Below, piece by piece: positions 17,398 through 27,148 of a DNA stretch of 64,000 nt (the first letter of the stretch is position 1; each line of letters starts with the position of its first letter). Source of the DNA: Alphaproteobacteria bacterium. GTDB lineage: Bacteria > Pseudomonadota > Alphaproteobacteria > Micavibrionales > Micavibrionaceae. The notes under the pieces are model-generated. The model saw nothing but the letters and a program-made list of their open reading frames with translations. It was not told the DNA's origin and searched no databases. The stretch covers positions 1 through 64,000 of the forward strand of contig NVTV01000021.1 in the NCBI GenBank assembly GCA_002401695.1. Reading direction: 5' to 3'. The translations under genes and the position numbers were made by a program.

Positions 17398-18228
17398 TCA
17401 AGGATTGGGGCTGCTATGAGAGAAACTCAGGTGCATATAGGGAATAAAACGCTCTGTTATTTTTGAAGTGAACAGAAAAGACATCAGGCCTGTTTTTTTA
17501 AGAATAAAAATCGGGGTGCGTAGAACACCTTGGCGTTTAGCAAAAACCGGATCGCTATCTAGCCTGCTGACCATTTCGCGAAGAATGGTTTTGTTTAAAC
17601 CCACGTTTAAGTTCAACATGCGCGCACGGTGCTTAACTTTTGAAAGTTTTACAAAGTTGAGGCTTTTCCATAGTCCCGCGCAATCATTGGTTTTTTCGAA
17701 CTTCTTTATTGTCTTGCCCAAAAGAGCGTGTGTAATTTTCTTGGTAAACACGATAGGAATCTGAAAGTGGGGTTCGTAAGGAAAACTGTAATTTGGACAA
17801 AGCACGATGCAAGTCCCCGTCGGGGATAAAATGGTACGTACAAATTTCAAAAAGTCTTGCCAGTCCGGTAAATGTTCAAAGACATTGACCAAATAGATCA
17901 GGTCGAATTTTTGGGTGTCGGGCATGGCTTCATACCCTGTGGGGTGTAAATGGGCATTGGGAAACTCGTTTATCAACTTGTGAAATGTATCTTCGTATTG
18001 AAACCCGTCGCCCATGGGCTCGAGGCCAGTAAAGTTAAGGCCGGGAAATTCGCTGGCAAGTGTGCTGAGTAAAATGCCTGATCCGGCCCCGACCTCCAAA
18101 ACACGTGCGCCTAATAGTAATGTTTTTATTTGAGGGTGGATTTTATCGTAACCAAATTGAGCTTCGGCAAAATAGACCTCGGATTTTGGCTGGGAGCGAA
18201 AAGCTTTCTTTGCGTCCTCGAGATTCAT
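17398..18228 (-). CDS. Class I SAM-dependent methyltransferase
   Basis: 276 residues from ATG 18228 with GGAAGG upstream. Motif I is VLEVGAGSGILLSTL; motif II is FTGLEPMG; then YLVNVFEHLPDWQDF, and PTGTCIVLCPNYSFPYEPHF after strand 5. The long C-terminal part (LNLNVGLNKTILREMV) is less conserved. It starts 2 bases after the GtrA stop, so the two are co-translated. Probably a glycan-modifying methyltransferase by context. Confidence 0.85.
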   Translation of the reverse strand: MNLEDAKKAFRSQPKSEVYFAEAQFGYDKIHPQIKTLLLGARVLEVGAGSGILLSTLASEFPGLNFTGLEPMGDGFQYEDTFHKLINEFPNAHLHPTGYEAMPDTQKFDLIYLVNVFEHLPDWQDFLKFVRTILSPTGTCIVLCPNYSFPYEPHFQIPIVFTKKITHALLGKTIKKFEKTNDCAGLWKSLNFVKLSKVKHRARMLNLNVGLNKTILREMVSRLDSDPVFAKRQGVLRTPIFILKKTGLMSFLFTSKITERFIPYMHLSFSHSSPNP

Positions 18229-18230
18229 CG

Positions 18231-18641
18231 CTAGCCTTCCTTGGTCGCAGATGTGTGTAATTTGAAGACCCATGTTTTTTGTAAAGAAAATGACAAAAGT
18301 ATTATAATGGGGAGAACAAGAATGTAGCTGATGATTTCAGAGACGCCTTGTTGCACAAGCAGGGCAATGAGCGTTGTGCTTAGTCCGAATTGTGCAAAAA
18401 TGGTCAAAATATAACGCCATGCACGTGTGCGTGTATGCAGAGATGATTTTGTAAATACAAACGCATTTGCCAGATAAAATCCTGATATGATACCGCCGAT
18501 CATAGCGAAGAAATTCGCGAGCCAAAATGGGGCCGGGGTTAGGAAAATAGCAAATGCATAGATGAAAATCCCAACACAAACATTGATAATGCCCGCGAGG
18601 CCATAGCGGAAAAATTGGAAATAAAAACTCGGGTTCCTCAT
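18231..18641 (-). CDS. GtrA family membrane protein
   Basis: 136 residues with four membrane segments and the GtrA signature: FFRYGLAGIINVCVGIFIY at the N terminus, FWLANFFAMIGGIISGFYLA in the middle and a basic KTWVF near the end. GtrA proteins are linked to the flipping of polyprenyl-phosphate sugars made by a GtrB/DPM-like GT2. The GT2 gene at 18756 is divergent, which is the usual partnership. First gene of the leftward glycan operon. Confidence 0.9.
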   Translation of the reverse strand: MRNPSFYFQFFRYGLAGIINVCVGIFIYAFAIFLTPAPFWLANFFAMIGGIISGFYLANAFVFTKSSLHTRTRAWRYILTIFAQFGLSTTLIALLVQQGVSEIISYILVLPIIILLSFSLQKTWVFKLHTSATKEG

Positions 18642-18755
18642 GCGGATTGTATACGTTTGAAAGGTTTATAAATCATGGATGGACGAACAAGAGGGGAGGA
18701 AATCATTTTCCATTAACCATTAGGGGGCCATATTGGGGGCGACTTTAGTGACGGA

Positions 18756-19757
18756 ATGAATATGAGCCAGAATCATAACCATAATAGGGGCCAAATTGAG
18801 CGGAGGCGCGGTGGGCAGCAGCAAGTATGCGTAGCTGTTGTTGTACCTGTGTACAATAGTGCGGCAACGCTTGAGGAATTGGTACGCCGTTTGAAAACGT
18901 CTCTGGAGACCTTCACCGAGGACTACGAAATTATTTTGGTGGATGATCGGGGGCCACAACCGGTTTGGCCAATCATCCATGCAGCCGGAGAGGCTGATAC
19001 GCGGGTGAAAGGTGTGCGTCTGAGCCGGAATTTTGGTCAACATGCTGCGATTACGGCGGGACTTAATGTTGCGTGTGCAGATTGGTATGTGGTCATGGAC
19101 TGCGATCTTCAGGATGTGCCGGAAGATATTCCGAAACTGTATCAACATGCGGTGCAGGGGGGCTTTGATTCTGTTGTTGCGATGCGCGATGCGCAGGATG
19201 TTCGTAAGCGTCGCAAGCTTGGATCGTTTCTGTTTAACAAATCGCTTGAGCATTTGGCAGATATTCCGGCCTCGTCAAAAATTGGCAATTTCAGGATATT
19301 TAATGAGCCTATGGCGCGGGCCTTTCGGATGTATCCTGAAAAAATGCGTTTATTTCCGGCTCTGATGAGCCATCTCGGATTCAATGTCGGGCAATTGACG
19401 CTTGTACGCCCTGACCGTGTAGAGGGGAAAAGTAGTTACACCTTTAAGAAGCTTTTCCAACTTGCTTTCGACGGTATTATTTCCAATACAATCCGGCCAA
19501 TGTATTATTTAGCTGGTTTTGGATTTTTTGTTGCTATTTTCGCCATATTTGTGGCTTTTTTCTTTGTCTACCGCAAACTTGTTTACGGAATTGAGATGGA
19601 AGGGTGGACAAGTTTGATGACAGCCTTGATGTTCATGGGTGGTATACAGATTTTCGTGATCAGTTTTGTCGGTATTTATGTGGGCAAAGTGTTTTTTGAA
19701 GTTAAGGACCGTCCCGTCTTTATTGTTTCTGAGACCAGAAATGTAAGTACGGTTTAA
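18756..19757 (+). CDS. GT2 family polyprenyl-phosphate glycosyltransferase
   Basis: 333 residues. GT-A domain with VVVPVYNSAATLEELVRR, VDDRGPQPVW, the metal-binding MDCDLQDVPEDI, and the acceptor region after residue 180. Two C-terminal membrane helices (FGFFVAIFAIFVAFFFVY and GGIQIFVISFVGIYVGKVFF) are followed by EVKDRPVFIV. This is the ArnC/GtrB/DPM1 layout, which loads a sugar onto undecaprenyl phosphate at the inner leaflet. It pairs with GtrA across the divergent promoter. Confidence 0.9.
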   Translation: MNMSQNHNHNRGQIERRRGGQQQVCVAVVVPVYNSAATLEELVRRLKTSLETFTEDYEIILVDDRGPQPVWPIIHAAGEADTRVKGVRLSRNFGQHAAITAGLNVACADWYVVMDCDLQDVPEDIPKLYQHAVQGGFDSVVAMRDAQDVRKRRKLGSFLFNKSLEHLADIPASSKIGNFRIFNEPMARAFRMYPEKMRLFPALMSHLGFNVGQLTLVRPDRVEGKSSYTFKKLFQLAFDGIISNTIRPMYYLAGFGFFVAIFAIFVAFFFVYRKLVYGIEMEGWTSLMTALMFMGGIQIFVISFVGIYVGKVFFEVKDRPVFIVSETRNVSTV

Positions 19758-19803
19758 GAGGCTAAGAAGTCTCTTTCAAGGCGAGCTGGCTTTCGGTGCG
19801 CTT

Positions 19804-20490
19804 TTATATGGCTCCAAACATGTCGAGATCAGGGGCTTGAAACAGGGTGTCAATAATGGACACGCTGGCGCGGTAATTTCCGTCAAGCTGGGGGTAGGGC
19901 AGGTATTGGGGATAGTGTTTCCAGAGTATATCTATGCCCGCATCTGCAAACAGATCGGTGTCGAGATAGGTTTTTGCGGCGGGGCCTGAAATGTAACAAC
20001 TGGCACCAACGGTTTGGCAAAGGCTGACTAAGCGTTCGGTTTTGCCTGTGGGGCCGGAAAACTCGCTAGAACAGTGGAAATCGGTGGTAATGCCCAAGCT
20101 CGAGGCTAGGGTTTTTGCAAAACTATGGTTGATGACCGAGAGGGCGGTTTCTGATTCTAATTCGTCGTAAATGGTTTTGATGAGTTTGCCCCATTTCTTG
20201 AAGCCTGCGGATTTTCCGTAAACGCCCCGTAATGTGTCCCAGTGTTTGCTGGCCCAGCGTGGGTCGCTGATATGTGTGTCGTGAATGGATTGTCCGAAGT
20301 TTCCGGACTTGGCGATGGGGAGGCTGAGCCAGCGCTCTCCATTTGCGGCTACGATTTTATTGCGATTGCGCCAGTCGCCACGGGTATATTGCACTTCATC
20401 ATAAAAAATAAACACATCCGCCTCGCGCATGAGATCAAAGTAGCCGCGCCACGGTAAATAGTTTGATTGCAAAATTACCACATTTGTCAT
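19804..20490 (-). CDS. WbqC-like family protein
   Basis: 228 residues of the WbqC family: LQSNYLPWRGYFDLMREADVF at the N terminus, YTRGDWRNRNKI, and a C-terminal ISGPAAKTYLD. The catalytic role is not established, but the gene commonly sits in O-antigen and related clusters. It is divergent from a WecE-like sugar aminotransferase, a pairing seen in other genomes. Likely involved in making or using an amino-deoxy sugar. Confidence 0.88.
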   Translation of the reverse strand: MTNVVILQSNYLPWRGYFDLMREADVFIFYDEVQYTRGDWRNRNKIVAANGERWLSLPIAKSGNFGQSIHDTHISDPRWASKHWDTLRGVYGKSAGFKKWGKLIKTIYDELESETALSVINHSFAKTLASSLGITTDFHCSSEFSGPTGKTERLVSLCQTVGASCYISGPAAKTYLDTDLFADAGIDILWKHYPQYLPYPQLDGNYRASVSIIDTLFQAPDLDMFGAI

Positions 20491-20607
20491 TGTCTGTGCA
20501 TATCCCGCCTTTTGGCCAGTTGCGCCAGTCTATGGCAGCCCGTCCTCATCTTCACTAATTGGAAATAATTAATTAAAATGAAATAGTTGCGGATTAGCTC
20601 TGAAAGC

Positions 20608-21807
20608 ATGCGAAAAGGATATGTACAGCGCCCGGAAACGGAGATGCCTACTGAAGGGCTGACACCGAAATTAGTGTGCCGAAATATACCGTTTAATGCG
20701 CCGTCTCTGGTCGGGGACGAATTTTCCCATATCGCCGATGCTATTCACCGCAAACAATTGTCCGGGGACGGACATTACACCAAATTATGCGAGATTTGGC
20801 TGAAAAACAAAACCGGGGCTTCGGGCGCGCTGATTACCCATTCGTGCACGGCGGCGCTGGAAATGGCGGCAATACTCTGTGATATCGGGCCGGGTGATGA
20901 AGTGATCATGCCGTCCTTCACCTTTGTGTCCACGGCCAATGCGGTCGTTATGCGCGGCGGCGTGCCTGTATTTGTCGATATCGATCCGGTGTCGCTCAAT
21001 ATTTGCCCTAAAAAGGCACAAGCCGCCATTACGGAGCGCACCAAGGCGATTTTTGTGGTGCATTATGCGGGTGTACTTGCCGATATGCCCGCCTTTACAA
21101 AAATGGGGAAGGCGCACAATCTGTTGATTGTTGAAGATGCGGCCCAAGCGCTTGGCTCGACATTGGCGGGGCGTCCGGCCGGGTCTCTCGGGGATTTGGC
21201 AACGTTCAGTTTCCATGAAACCAAGAATGTGATTTCCGGCGAGGGCGGCGCTTTGTTGATTAATAATCCTGCCCTACAAGAGCGCGCCGAAATTATCCGC
21301 GAAAAGGGCACCAATAGAAGCCAGTTTTTTCGTGGCCAAGTGGATAAATATACATGGGTGGATATCGGTTCTTCTTATCTGCCCGGAGAGCTGATTGCCG
21401 CGTTTTTATATGCGCAGCTTAGTCAGGAAGACAAGATTTATAAACGCCGGCTTGAAATGTGGCATGCCTATGCGGACGGGTTTCAAAATGTGATAAAGGC
21501 AGGGAAGGTGCGTGGCCCCGCGCATATTCCAGACAACCAGCATAATGGGCATATGTATTATCTGCTTTTTGACACGCTTGAGCAGCGCCAGGGGTTTATC
21601 GAGGGTATGAAGGGGCGAAACATCGTGACACCGTTTCATTATGTACCGTTACATTCTTCTCCGGCAGGGCAAAAATATGCCCGCTCATGCGGAGATATGG
21701 GCGTAACAGACATGATTTCGGAGACGCTCGTGCGCCTTCCCATCTTTTATAGCCTGCAAGATCAACAAGCTGTCATTGATGCGGCGGTAGAAATTATTAA
21801 AGGTTAG
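20608..21807 (+). CDS. wecE: dTDP-4-amino-4,6-dideoxy-galactose transaminase-like
   Basis: 399 residues of the DegT/DnrJ/EryC1 aminotransferase family, closest in style to WecE/RffA, which converts a dTDP-4-keto-6-deoxyhexose into its 4-amino sugar. Motifs: HSCTAALEMAAIL (PLP phosphate site), GDEVIMPSFTFVSTANAV, VEDAAQALGS, and FSFHETKNVISGEGGAL with the PLP lysine. ATG 20608 is chosen; TTG 20587 and ATG 20644 are also in frame and without a good ribosome site. Divergent from the WbqC-like gene. Confidence 0.85.
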   Translation: MRKGYVQRPETEMPTEGLTPKLVCRNIPFNAPSLVGDEFSHIADAIHRKQLSGDGHYTKLCEIWLKNKTGASGALITHSCTAALEMAAILCDIGPGDEVIMPSFTFVSTANAVVMRGGVPVFVDIDPVSLNICPKKAQAAITERTKAIFVVHYAGVLADMPAFTKMGKAHNLLIVEDAAQALGSTLAGRPAGSLGDLATFSFHETKNVISGEGGALLINNPALQERAEIIREKGTNRSQFFRGQVDKYTWVDIGSSYLPGELIAAFLYAQLSQEDKIYKRRLEMWHAYADGFQNVIKAGKVRGPAHIPDNQHNGHMYYLLFDTLEQRQGFIEGMKGRNIVTPFHYVPLHSSPAGQKYARSCGDMGVTDMISETLVRLPIFYSLQDQQAVIDAAVEIIKG

Positions 21808-21815
21808 TCGCTTTA

Positions 21816-22355
21816 TTACTCGGCAGTTAGGCCCATGATCATTTCATAAGACATCGTTGAAGATGCAGGCGAGATGATGGACGCTTTATAATGTACGTCT
21901 AAATCCGTGAGAAACGAAATGTAGGATTCTTGGACCTTCGTTGTTTCCCCACTGTCCCTAGCCGTCTCTAACCTGCCTTTGGCCATGGATAAAAGATCAA
22001 CGGGCTTCGTTGGGTCAAAATGGTGGTTGGTACCCGCTGTTCGTGCAATATGGGACTGAAAACTTTCACCCTGCGCTGTCATCATCAGCAAGCCTTTTAA
22101 GTCCGTATGGCCGCTTTGTTGCAATTCTTCTGCGAGGGCATCAATTTCACGTGGCGTTATGCTCGCTACATTATACTTCGCCATGATATTTTCTATGGAC
22201 TGTATAGATTTTACCGGTGCCGTTTCTTGTGGGGCTCTGTTGCGTATATCATGTTTGGCATTGATATCATCAGCGGCATTTACAGCTTTTGCCTGTATCG
22301 TTTCTTTTGGTACTGGTGCCGCAGTAGGGGCATGGTGGGCGGATGTAATGTGCAT
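21816..22355 (-). CDS. Unrecognised 179-residue protein
   Basis: No family recognised and no signal peptide. The first 50 residues are Ala/Pro/His-rich and probably disordered. The rest looks helical, with SITPREIDALAEELQQSG and FQSHIARTAGTNHHFDPTKP. AGGAG lies before the ATG (ACTCTCCTG on the + strand), so translation is likely. It is convergent with the wecE-like gene, 8 bases apart. The 214 bases upstream (22356-22569) show no gene. Confidence 0.6.
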   Translation of the reverse strand: MHITSAHHAPTAAPVPKETIQAKAVNAADDINAKHDIRNRAPQETAPVKSIQSIENIMAKYNVASITPREIDALAEELQQSGHTDLKGLLMMTAQGESFQSHIARTAGTNHHFDPTKPVDLLSMAKGRLETARDSGETTKVQESYISFLTDLDVHYKASIISPASSTMSYEMIMGLTAE

Positions 22356-22569
22356 GTAACTCTCCTGATCTACTCACAAATTGTCCTAATCTGCGCACGC
22401 GGGCACCATAGTTCCAGAGTGTAAAGAATTAATTACTTGCAATAACTCCAATACTATGGGGGTTTTAGCCCTGTTTGCTTCAAATTCATATATATTGGAG
22501 ATGCACGAGAGTGCCGGGCTTTCTTCAAATGGCATCTTGGAAACGCGGGTGATTGCGCGCAAATATCGA

Positions 22570-23013
22570 CTATTTTTTCTGATTGTCAGCCTGTTGTTTT
22601 AAGAATTTCTCCCAGTTTTTCGGGGCGCGACCATGTGTGCCAACATAGTCGAAATCACACTCTCCGGCTTGATGGTGAATTTGGAGGTTAAATAAAACCG
22701 CCTTAAAAAATGGTAGTAGTCCAAGGCAAAAGCCCAAACAGGCAAGGCTCGCCACGACATATCCAATGCCTAAAGCCAGTTTTCCCGGCGTAAAGAAGGA
22801 TATGAGAATGAAAATCGGCGAGAATAAAACCATCGCCATAAAACCAACGAAAAATGCAGGGCCGTCGGCCGTGTCCGTGATGTCATAGTTCAAATCACAA
22901 ACCGGGCAATGGGTATCAAACTTTAAATAGGATTTGAATAAAGCGCCTTTTCCACATCGCCCGCATTTTAAGGCGAAGGCGGATTTTAACAGGCTTTTTA
23001 ATTCAGGTGTCAT
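22570..23013 (-). CDS. DUF983 family membrane protein
   Basis: 147 residues of the DUF983 family. Two Cys-x-x-Cys pairs (LKCGRCGKGALF and HCPVCDLNYD) form a probable zinc ribbon. ADGPAFFVGFMAMV and GIGYVVASLACLGFCLGLLP are membrane segments. The family is common in alphaproteobacteria; its role is unknown. Confidence 0.9.
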   Translation of the reverse strand: MTPELKSLLKSAFALKCGRCGKGALFKSYLKFDTHCPVCDLNYDITDTADGPAFFVGFMAMVLFSPIFILISFFTPGKLALGIGYVVASLACLGFCLGLLPFFKAVLFNLQIHHQAGECDFDYVGTHGRAPKNWEKFLKQQADNQKK

Positions 23014-23120
23014 ATATCGTTCTTTTCGCGTTGATATTCGAATGATTGTTGATGATTAGCAAGGAAAACTAACTGTTTTGCAAAATTTAAAGCCTTCGGT
23101 TTCATTTGCCGTAGGCTCCG

Positions 23121-23151
23121 CCTCATAGGGCCTCATAGGGCCTCAATAGGG
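23121..23151. repeat. Short tandem repeat, 10-11 bp x 3
   Basis: CCTCATAGGG at 23121-23130 and 23131-23140 is followed by CCTCAATAGGG at 23141-23151. It is non-coding, between the DUF983 and cold-shock genes, and has no role I can see. Confidence 0.7.
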
Positions 23152-23161
23152 AATGGCGCAT

Positions 23162-23196
23162 AAAAAAACGCGCCTCCACAACGGGAAGCGCGTTTT
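23162..23196 (-). terminator. Rho-independent terminator of the cold-shock gene
   Basis: On the minus strand AACGCGC (23194-23188), a 14-base loop and GCGCGTT (23173-23167) form a 7-bp GC-rich stem, followed by a T-run (23168-23162). It is placed 56 bases after the stop of the cold-shock gene. Confidence 0.8.
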
Positions 23197-23252
23197 CTAT
23201 ATTCGCGAGGGCTGATAAATCAACCCCAGCCTTAGCCTAAGGCAAAAGCAAA

Positions 23253-23471
23253 CTAGGCAGTCATTGAAATACTATCAACGGCTGTTTTACCAGAGCGCTC
23301 ATCAACAGCTGTACTGAAGGTAACTTTGTCGCCTTCTTGCAAGCCGTCAAGGCCAGCTTTTTGCAGGGCTGAAATGTGTACAAACACATCGTCGCCGTTT
23401 TCAGGTTGAATGAAGCCGAAGCCTTTTGCGGAATTAAAGAACTTAACTGTTCCTGTTTTCATATCTGACAT
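23253..23471 (-). CDS. Cold-shock protein (CspA family)
   Basis: 72 residues, full length. The OB-fold has both RNA-binding motifs: KGFGFIQ (RNP1) and DVFVHIS (RNP2). Binds single-stranded RNA and DNA, melting secondary structure. Family members often have long structured 5' leaders; the 375 bases upstream (23472-23846) hold no gene and could contain such a leader, but I see no defined element there. Confidence 0.95.
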   Translation of the reverse strand: MSDMKTGTVKFFNSAKGFGFIQPENGDDVFVHISALQKAGLDGLQEGDKVTFSTAVDERSGKTAVDSISMTA

Positions 23472-23846
23472 GGGTATTTTCCTTTCACGTCATAGATTTG
23501 CGCTGGCTCCAAAACGAAACCTTCGCGCGTTTATCGATGTCGGGAAGAGTAAAATACATAGTCTCCGCATAGGTTAGACCGCTGCGGGTGGTAAGCCAGA
23601 TTGTTCGGCCGTAAATCGATAACATGCATGTGGACGCTTTGGAGGACAATTGCAAGGGGTAATATCAAGCGGTTACGGAATAATGCACATTGTCTGTTTG
23701 CATATGAAGTGAGATAGACAGTGAAATTTACCCGAATTGCCATGACGCAACACTAAATACTCGCCAAATCTCAGTCAGGTTGTTTTAATCTGAGACTCTG
23801 CCTTGTGGGTATAATGCCCACTGCCGGGCTCCGCCGTGTTAAAAAG

Positions 23847-25088
23847 TTACCGCGCCAGTTTGCCAAAGTCGCCGCCGGTTGGGTTTTGATAGATGCGCAA
23901 GTCAAATTCTCTGGCGCTAGCGAGGATGTGGTCGAAAATATCAGCCATAATTGCTTCGTATTGCAGCCAGCCGGTCACATTGGTGAAGACATAAATCTCG
24001 ATCGGCAGGCCATGTTCAGTTGGCTGCAGTTGGCGGACCAACAGGGTAAGGTCTTTGCTGATGTTTGGATGTGCGCGTAAATACGCTTCCGTATAAGCCC
24101 GAAATGTGCCGACATTGGTCATACGACGACCATTTACGAGGCTCGTGTCTGTGCCGAGGTCCGCATTAAAAGCAGCAAGTTCTTTGTCTTTTTCCTCAAT
24201 ATAGTCTGCAATAAACTGGATTTTTGAAAAGCGTTTAATCATGCCGGCATCGCAGAATTTTATCGAAGATACATCGATAAACACAGAGCGTTTGATCCTT
24301 CGGCCGCCGGTTTCTTGCATGCCACGCCAGTTTTTGAAACTATCATTGATCATGGATTGCGTGGGGATGGTCGTAATGGTTTTGTCGAAGTTACGTATTT
24401 TGACAGTGGTCAGAGCGATTTCAATAACATCACCATCGACCCCATATCTTGGCATTTCGATCCAGTCACCGACGGAGACCATTTTGTTGGCCGAAAGCTG
24501 AATGCCTGCGACAAAGCCAAGGATAGGGTCTTTGAAAACGAGCATCAACACGGCCGTGAATGCCCCGAAACCGGCAAAGAATGTCAGGGGGGACTCACCC
24601 ATGATTAAGGACAGGATGGCGACGAACCCAAGAAAATAGACGATCAGTGTCGCGACTTGCACAAAGCTTTTGAGCGGGAAGGTTCTGGAGATTTTATACG
24701 TGCTATAAATTTCTTCCCCGGCAGTCATCAAGCCATCAACAAACAGCACACAGATAATCGTAAGATAGATCAAGGAAAACGTTGCGATGCGGTCGGCAAT
24801 CACGGGATAGCCATCAAGGAATTGGGGGCCAAAGGCATAGATAGCCAGCGCAGGGGCGACATGGGATAATCGGCTAAACACTTTACGCCGGGCGAGAATG
24901 TCATCGCGCGCGGACGAGGAGCTGGCGATGACTTTGTGAATGGCGGCAACAATCAGATATTTGGTGATGATGTTTATGAGGATGGCAAAAACTGCCAAGC
25001 ATAGGATTGCCAAGGCCAGTGCCAGATAAGGCGGGGTGTTGGCGAGGAATGGAAATTTTTCAAAGAAGGCGGTGAAATATGAGATCAT
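23847..25088 (-). CDS. MscS-type mechanosensitive channel (YbdG-like)
   Basis: 413 residues. Five membrane segments in the first 190 residues end in the pore helix (FFAGFGAFTAVLMLVFKDPI). The MscS beta domain follows (SVGDWIEMPRYGVDGDVIEI, and NFDKTITTIPTQSMINDSF), then an extended soluble C terminus ending near residue 413. The length and extra insert match YbdG/MscM rather than short MscS. Opens under membrane tension to relieve osmotic stress. The 458-base gap to the right (25089-25546) holds nothing I can identify. Confidence 0.88.
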   Translation of the reverse strand: MISYFTAFFEKFPFLANTPPYLALALAILCLAVFAILINIITKYLIVAAIHKVIASSSSARDDILARRKVFSRLSHVAPALAIYAFGPQFLDGYPVIADRIATFSLIYLTIICVLFVDGLMTAGEEIYSTYKISRTFPLKSFVQVATLIVYFLGFVAILSLIMGESPLTFFAGFGAFTAVLMLVFKDPILGFVAGIQLSANKMVSVGDWIEMPRYGVDGDVIEIALTTVKIRNFDKTITTIPTQSMINDSFKNWRGMQETGGRRIKRSVFIDVSSIKFCDAGMIKRFSKIQFIADYIEEKDKELAAFNADLGTDTSLVNGRRMTNVGTFRAYTEAYLRAHPNISKDLTLLVRQLQPTEHGLPIEIYVFTNVTGWLQYEAIMADIFDHILASAREFDLRIYQNPTGGDFGKLAR

Positions 25089-25546
25089 GGGAGAACTTTT
25101 TATCCGAGATTACCCGTTTGAAGGGGCGTATGTATATAAATCAAGTGAGTGTGCTTTACCGCAGTGTTCCGGCCCTTACAACTACACATTAGCCGCACCG
25201 TTTCGAGGCCTCACTGTCTGTTATTACGTGCGCTTATACATAGAAACGGTGAATTTGTAAGCGTTTATTCTTCCCGCATATATTAAGGGCCTATATTTGT
25301 TCTCAACGCGTATAAGCGCTAGGAGTTCGTGCCATATTTCGTCAGTTGAATACGCTTGCAAACCTTAACAGCGTTTATGAGTGTAGAGGGTTGAGCTTCT
25401 GCAAGCGATGCGTTTAAGAAAAGGAACAGGAACCTAAAAACCATTATTAGTCGTATGCGTCGAAAGCTCTGTGTGTTTACATTATGATTGTGGAGACATG
25501 ATGTTTATTGTGTTTTCGGCTTGGACTTGCCAACACCCCACACCCA

Positions 25547-26050
25547 TTATTTTGGGGGTAATGGACTTTGGCCTAGATTATCCTGACGCCATTCATCGAC
25601 CCGTGCCAGCCATTGTGCCGCAGATATAGGGCCGGTTGTGTGTGTATCCTTGTGCGAGGCATAATTTTTTCGGCTCTCTAGAAAAAAAGCGGGACCGGAA
25701 GGCAGGCCGAGTTCTTTGGTTTTTGCCGCCATTGCCGCGTGCATTTCTGGTGTGATTTCATGTTCCCCGATGATTTTTAACATCAGCACATCCCACTCGT
25801 CTCCATGATCATGAAAATACAATCGCGTTGGGGGGAGGCCGACAGAGGCGCTGACTTCGTCATATGCCGCCACGCTCCGCACAAAAGCCTCATGCTGGCC
25901 GGGGGCCAACCGAAAAATTTCAAACACAGCTTTTGGCCAAGGTTGATCATTAGAAAAACTTGGCTCTGGTAGAGGTTTTGCAGGGGTTTGTGCAAAACCT
26001 ATGTTGGGTATGGCGCAAATGGCAACTGAAATAAGTAGTGTTTTTATCAT
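25547..26050 (-). CDS. Secreted protein of unknown function
   Basis: 167 residues from ATG 26050, with AGGTGAGA about 7 bases upstream; an in-frame GTG at 26062 overlaps that site. Signal peptide MIKTLLISVAICAIPNIGFA, then a small domain with FEIFRLAPGQHEAFVRSVAA and YFHDHGDEWDVLMLK that resembles dimeric alpha-beta-barrel (ferredoxin-like) folds in rhythm. I do not claim the family. It follows the siderophore-type esterase by 26 bases and is probably co-transcribed with it. Confidence 0.65.
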   Translation of the reverse strand: MIKTLLISVAICAIPNIGFAQTPAKPLPEPSFSNDQPWPKAVFEIFRLAPGQHEAFVRSVAAYDEVSASVGLPPTRLYFHDHGDEWDVLMLKIIGEHEITPEMHAAMAAKTKELGLPSGPAFFLESRKNYASHKDTHTTGPISAAQWLARVDEWRQDNLGQSPLPPK

Positions 26051-26076
26051 ACAAGTTCTCACCTATTTTGGATGTA

Positions 26077-27030
26077 TTATTGTGCGTTGTCGGATTGCAC
26101 GATTGTGGTCTTCTCTGGAGACGTCATGGCGAAAGCGGCTGTCCATGAGAGAGAGCTACCGATTACCGAGGTGTGGTTTTCGCCCCCTAAATTGCGCATG
26201 AGAATGTCATCACCACGTACTGCATGTAGTTTGTCATACAGTGTCGCCGCATTTGTCACCATCTTGCCTATATGGATGATCCATTGAGCCATTTCGGGTG
26301 AGGCGGCGGGTATGAAAGGGTCGCATTGGTCAGGTGTCTCTTCGCATCCTCCGACCATAATATACAGGCGCGCAGTATCGGGCGTTTTATGGTGCTGGAT
26401 TGCATAAGCATCTAATTCTTTGAAAACACGTTCGGGCGCGTACCAAATAGAAGGGCTTGTCGCCGCATAGTTTTGAAACAGGCCCGTTTTTTTGAAGAAG
26501 GCATGTAGGGTGAAGAGGCCGCCGTAAGAATGTCCCGCTAAGGTCCGACGATTGGGGTTGATGTCATAGTCGCCTTCTACGGCCGGAATGATTTGTGTTT
26601 CAATAATGGTAAGAAAATCATCTGCGCCACCCGGTATAATCTTGTTTTTCTCGGACGTTTCTTCCGACGGGGGTGTCGCAGGTGGCCAAGGTGTGAGATC
26701 ACGGCCCCGGCGCGCATTCCACGCATCTTCTTCGGGATAGCCAATGGCAACGACAATTGCGGGGTCACCATATTTCAGCGCTGTTCTTCGTTTAACTTCA
26801 TAAACCATTGACCCGAAAACACTATTGCCATCCAGCAAATAGATAACAGGATAGCCATTCTCTGGTGCAGGTGTATCCGGTTTGAAAATGAACAATTTAT
26901 AAGAATTCGTCGGGTTCTGCGCATTAATAATACGTGTTTCGGTGTTTGGAAACTCGGGCGGGGTCGGCGAACATGCCGCACTTAAACCTATGGCTAGAAC
27001 CGAAAGTAAAACAAAGCCGAACTTAAACAT
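26077..27030 (-). CDS. Siderophore-type esterase lipoprotein (IroE/Esterase D-like)
   Basis: 317 residues. A lipoprotein signal ends at LSAAC. The alpha/beta-hydrolase domain resembles the enterobactin esterase IroE/putative-esterase family: GYPVIYLLDGNSVFG near residue 60, nucleophile elbow LAGHSYGGLFT at about 165, acidic residue region after LYIMVGGCEE, and catalytic His in GENHTS near 290. Such periplasmic esterases open cyclic ester siderophores. A TonB siderophore receptor and a PepSY protein lie just upstream, which supports the role. A TTACCC/ACACCC box pair precedes it. Confidence 0.8.
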   Translation of the reverse strand: MFKFGFVLLSVLAIGLSAACSPTPPEFPNTETRIINAQNPTNSYKLFIFKPDTPAPENGYPVIYLLDGNSVFGSMVYEVKRRTALKYGDPAIVVAIGYPEEDAWNARRGRDLTPWPPATPPSEETSEKNKIIPGGADDFLTIIETQIIPAVEGDYDINPNRRTLAGHSYGGLFTLHAFFKKTGLFQNYAATSPSIWYAPERVFKELDAYAIQHHKTPDTARLYIMVGGCEETPDQCDPFIPAASPEMAQWIIHIGKMVTNAATLYDKLHAVRGDDILMRNLGGENHTSVIGSSLSWTAAFAMTSPEKTTIVQSDNAQ

Positions 27031-27122
27031 TTCTCTCGTCCTTATTTATTTCGCGGTGTGATTGATCACCATCGGGTGTGTTTATTAGACGGATGGTTCT
27101 CGTGCCTGACTAGCGAGGAAAT

Positions 27123-27148
27123 GGGTGTAATACGTGTTTTTTGGGTAA
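27123..27148 (-). promoter_or_regulatory. TTACCC-type box pair before the esterase gene
   Basis: In gene orientation the sequence is TTACCC (27148-27143), 14 bases, ACACCC (27128-27123). The inner box is 93 and the outer 113 bases before the start codon. The same two hexamers with the same 14-base gap precede the HyuA-like operon. Confidence 0.6.

Noticed and set aside
23803-23821. GTGGG/CCCAC stem downstream of the MscS-like gene
   Set aside because: The 5-bp stem has no T-run on the minus strand, so I do not call it a terminator.
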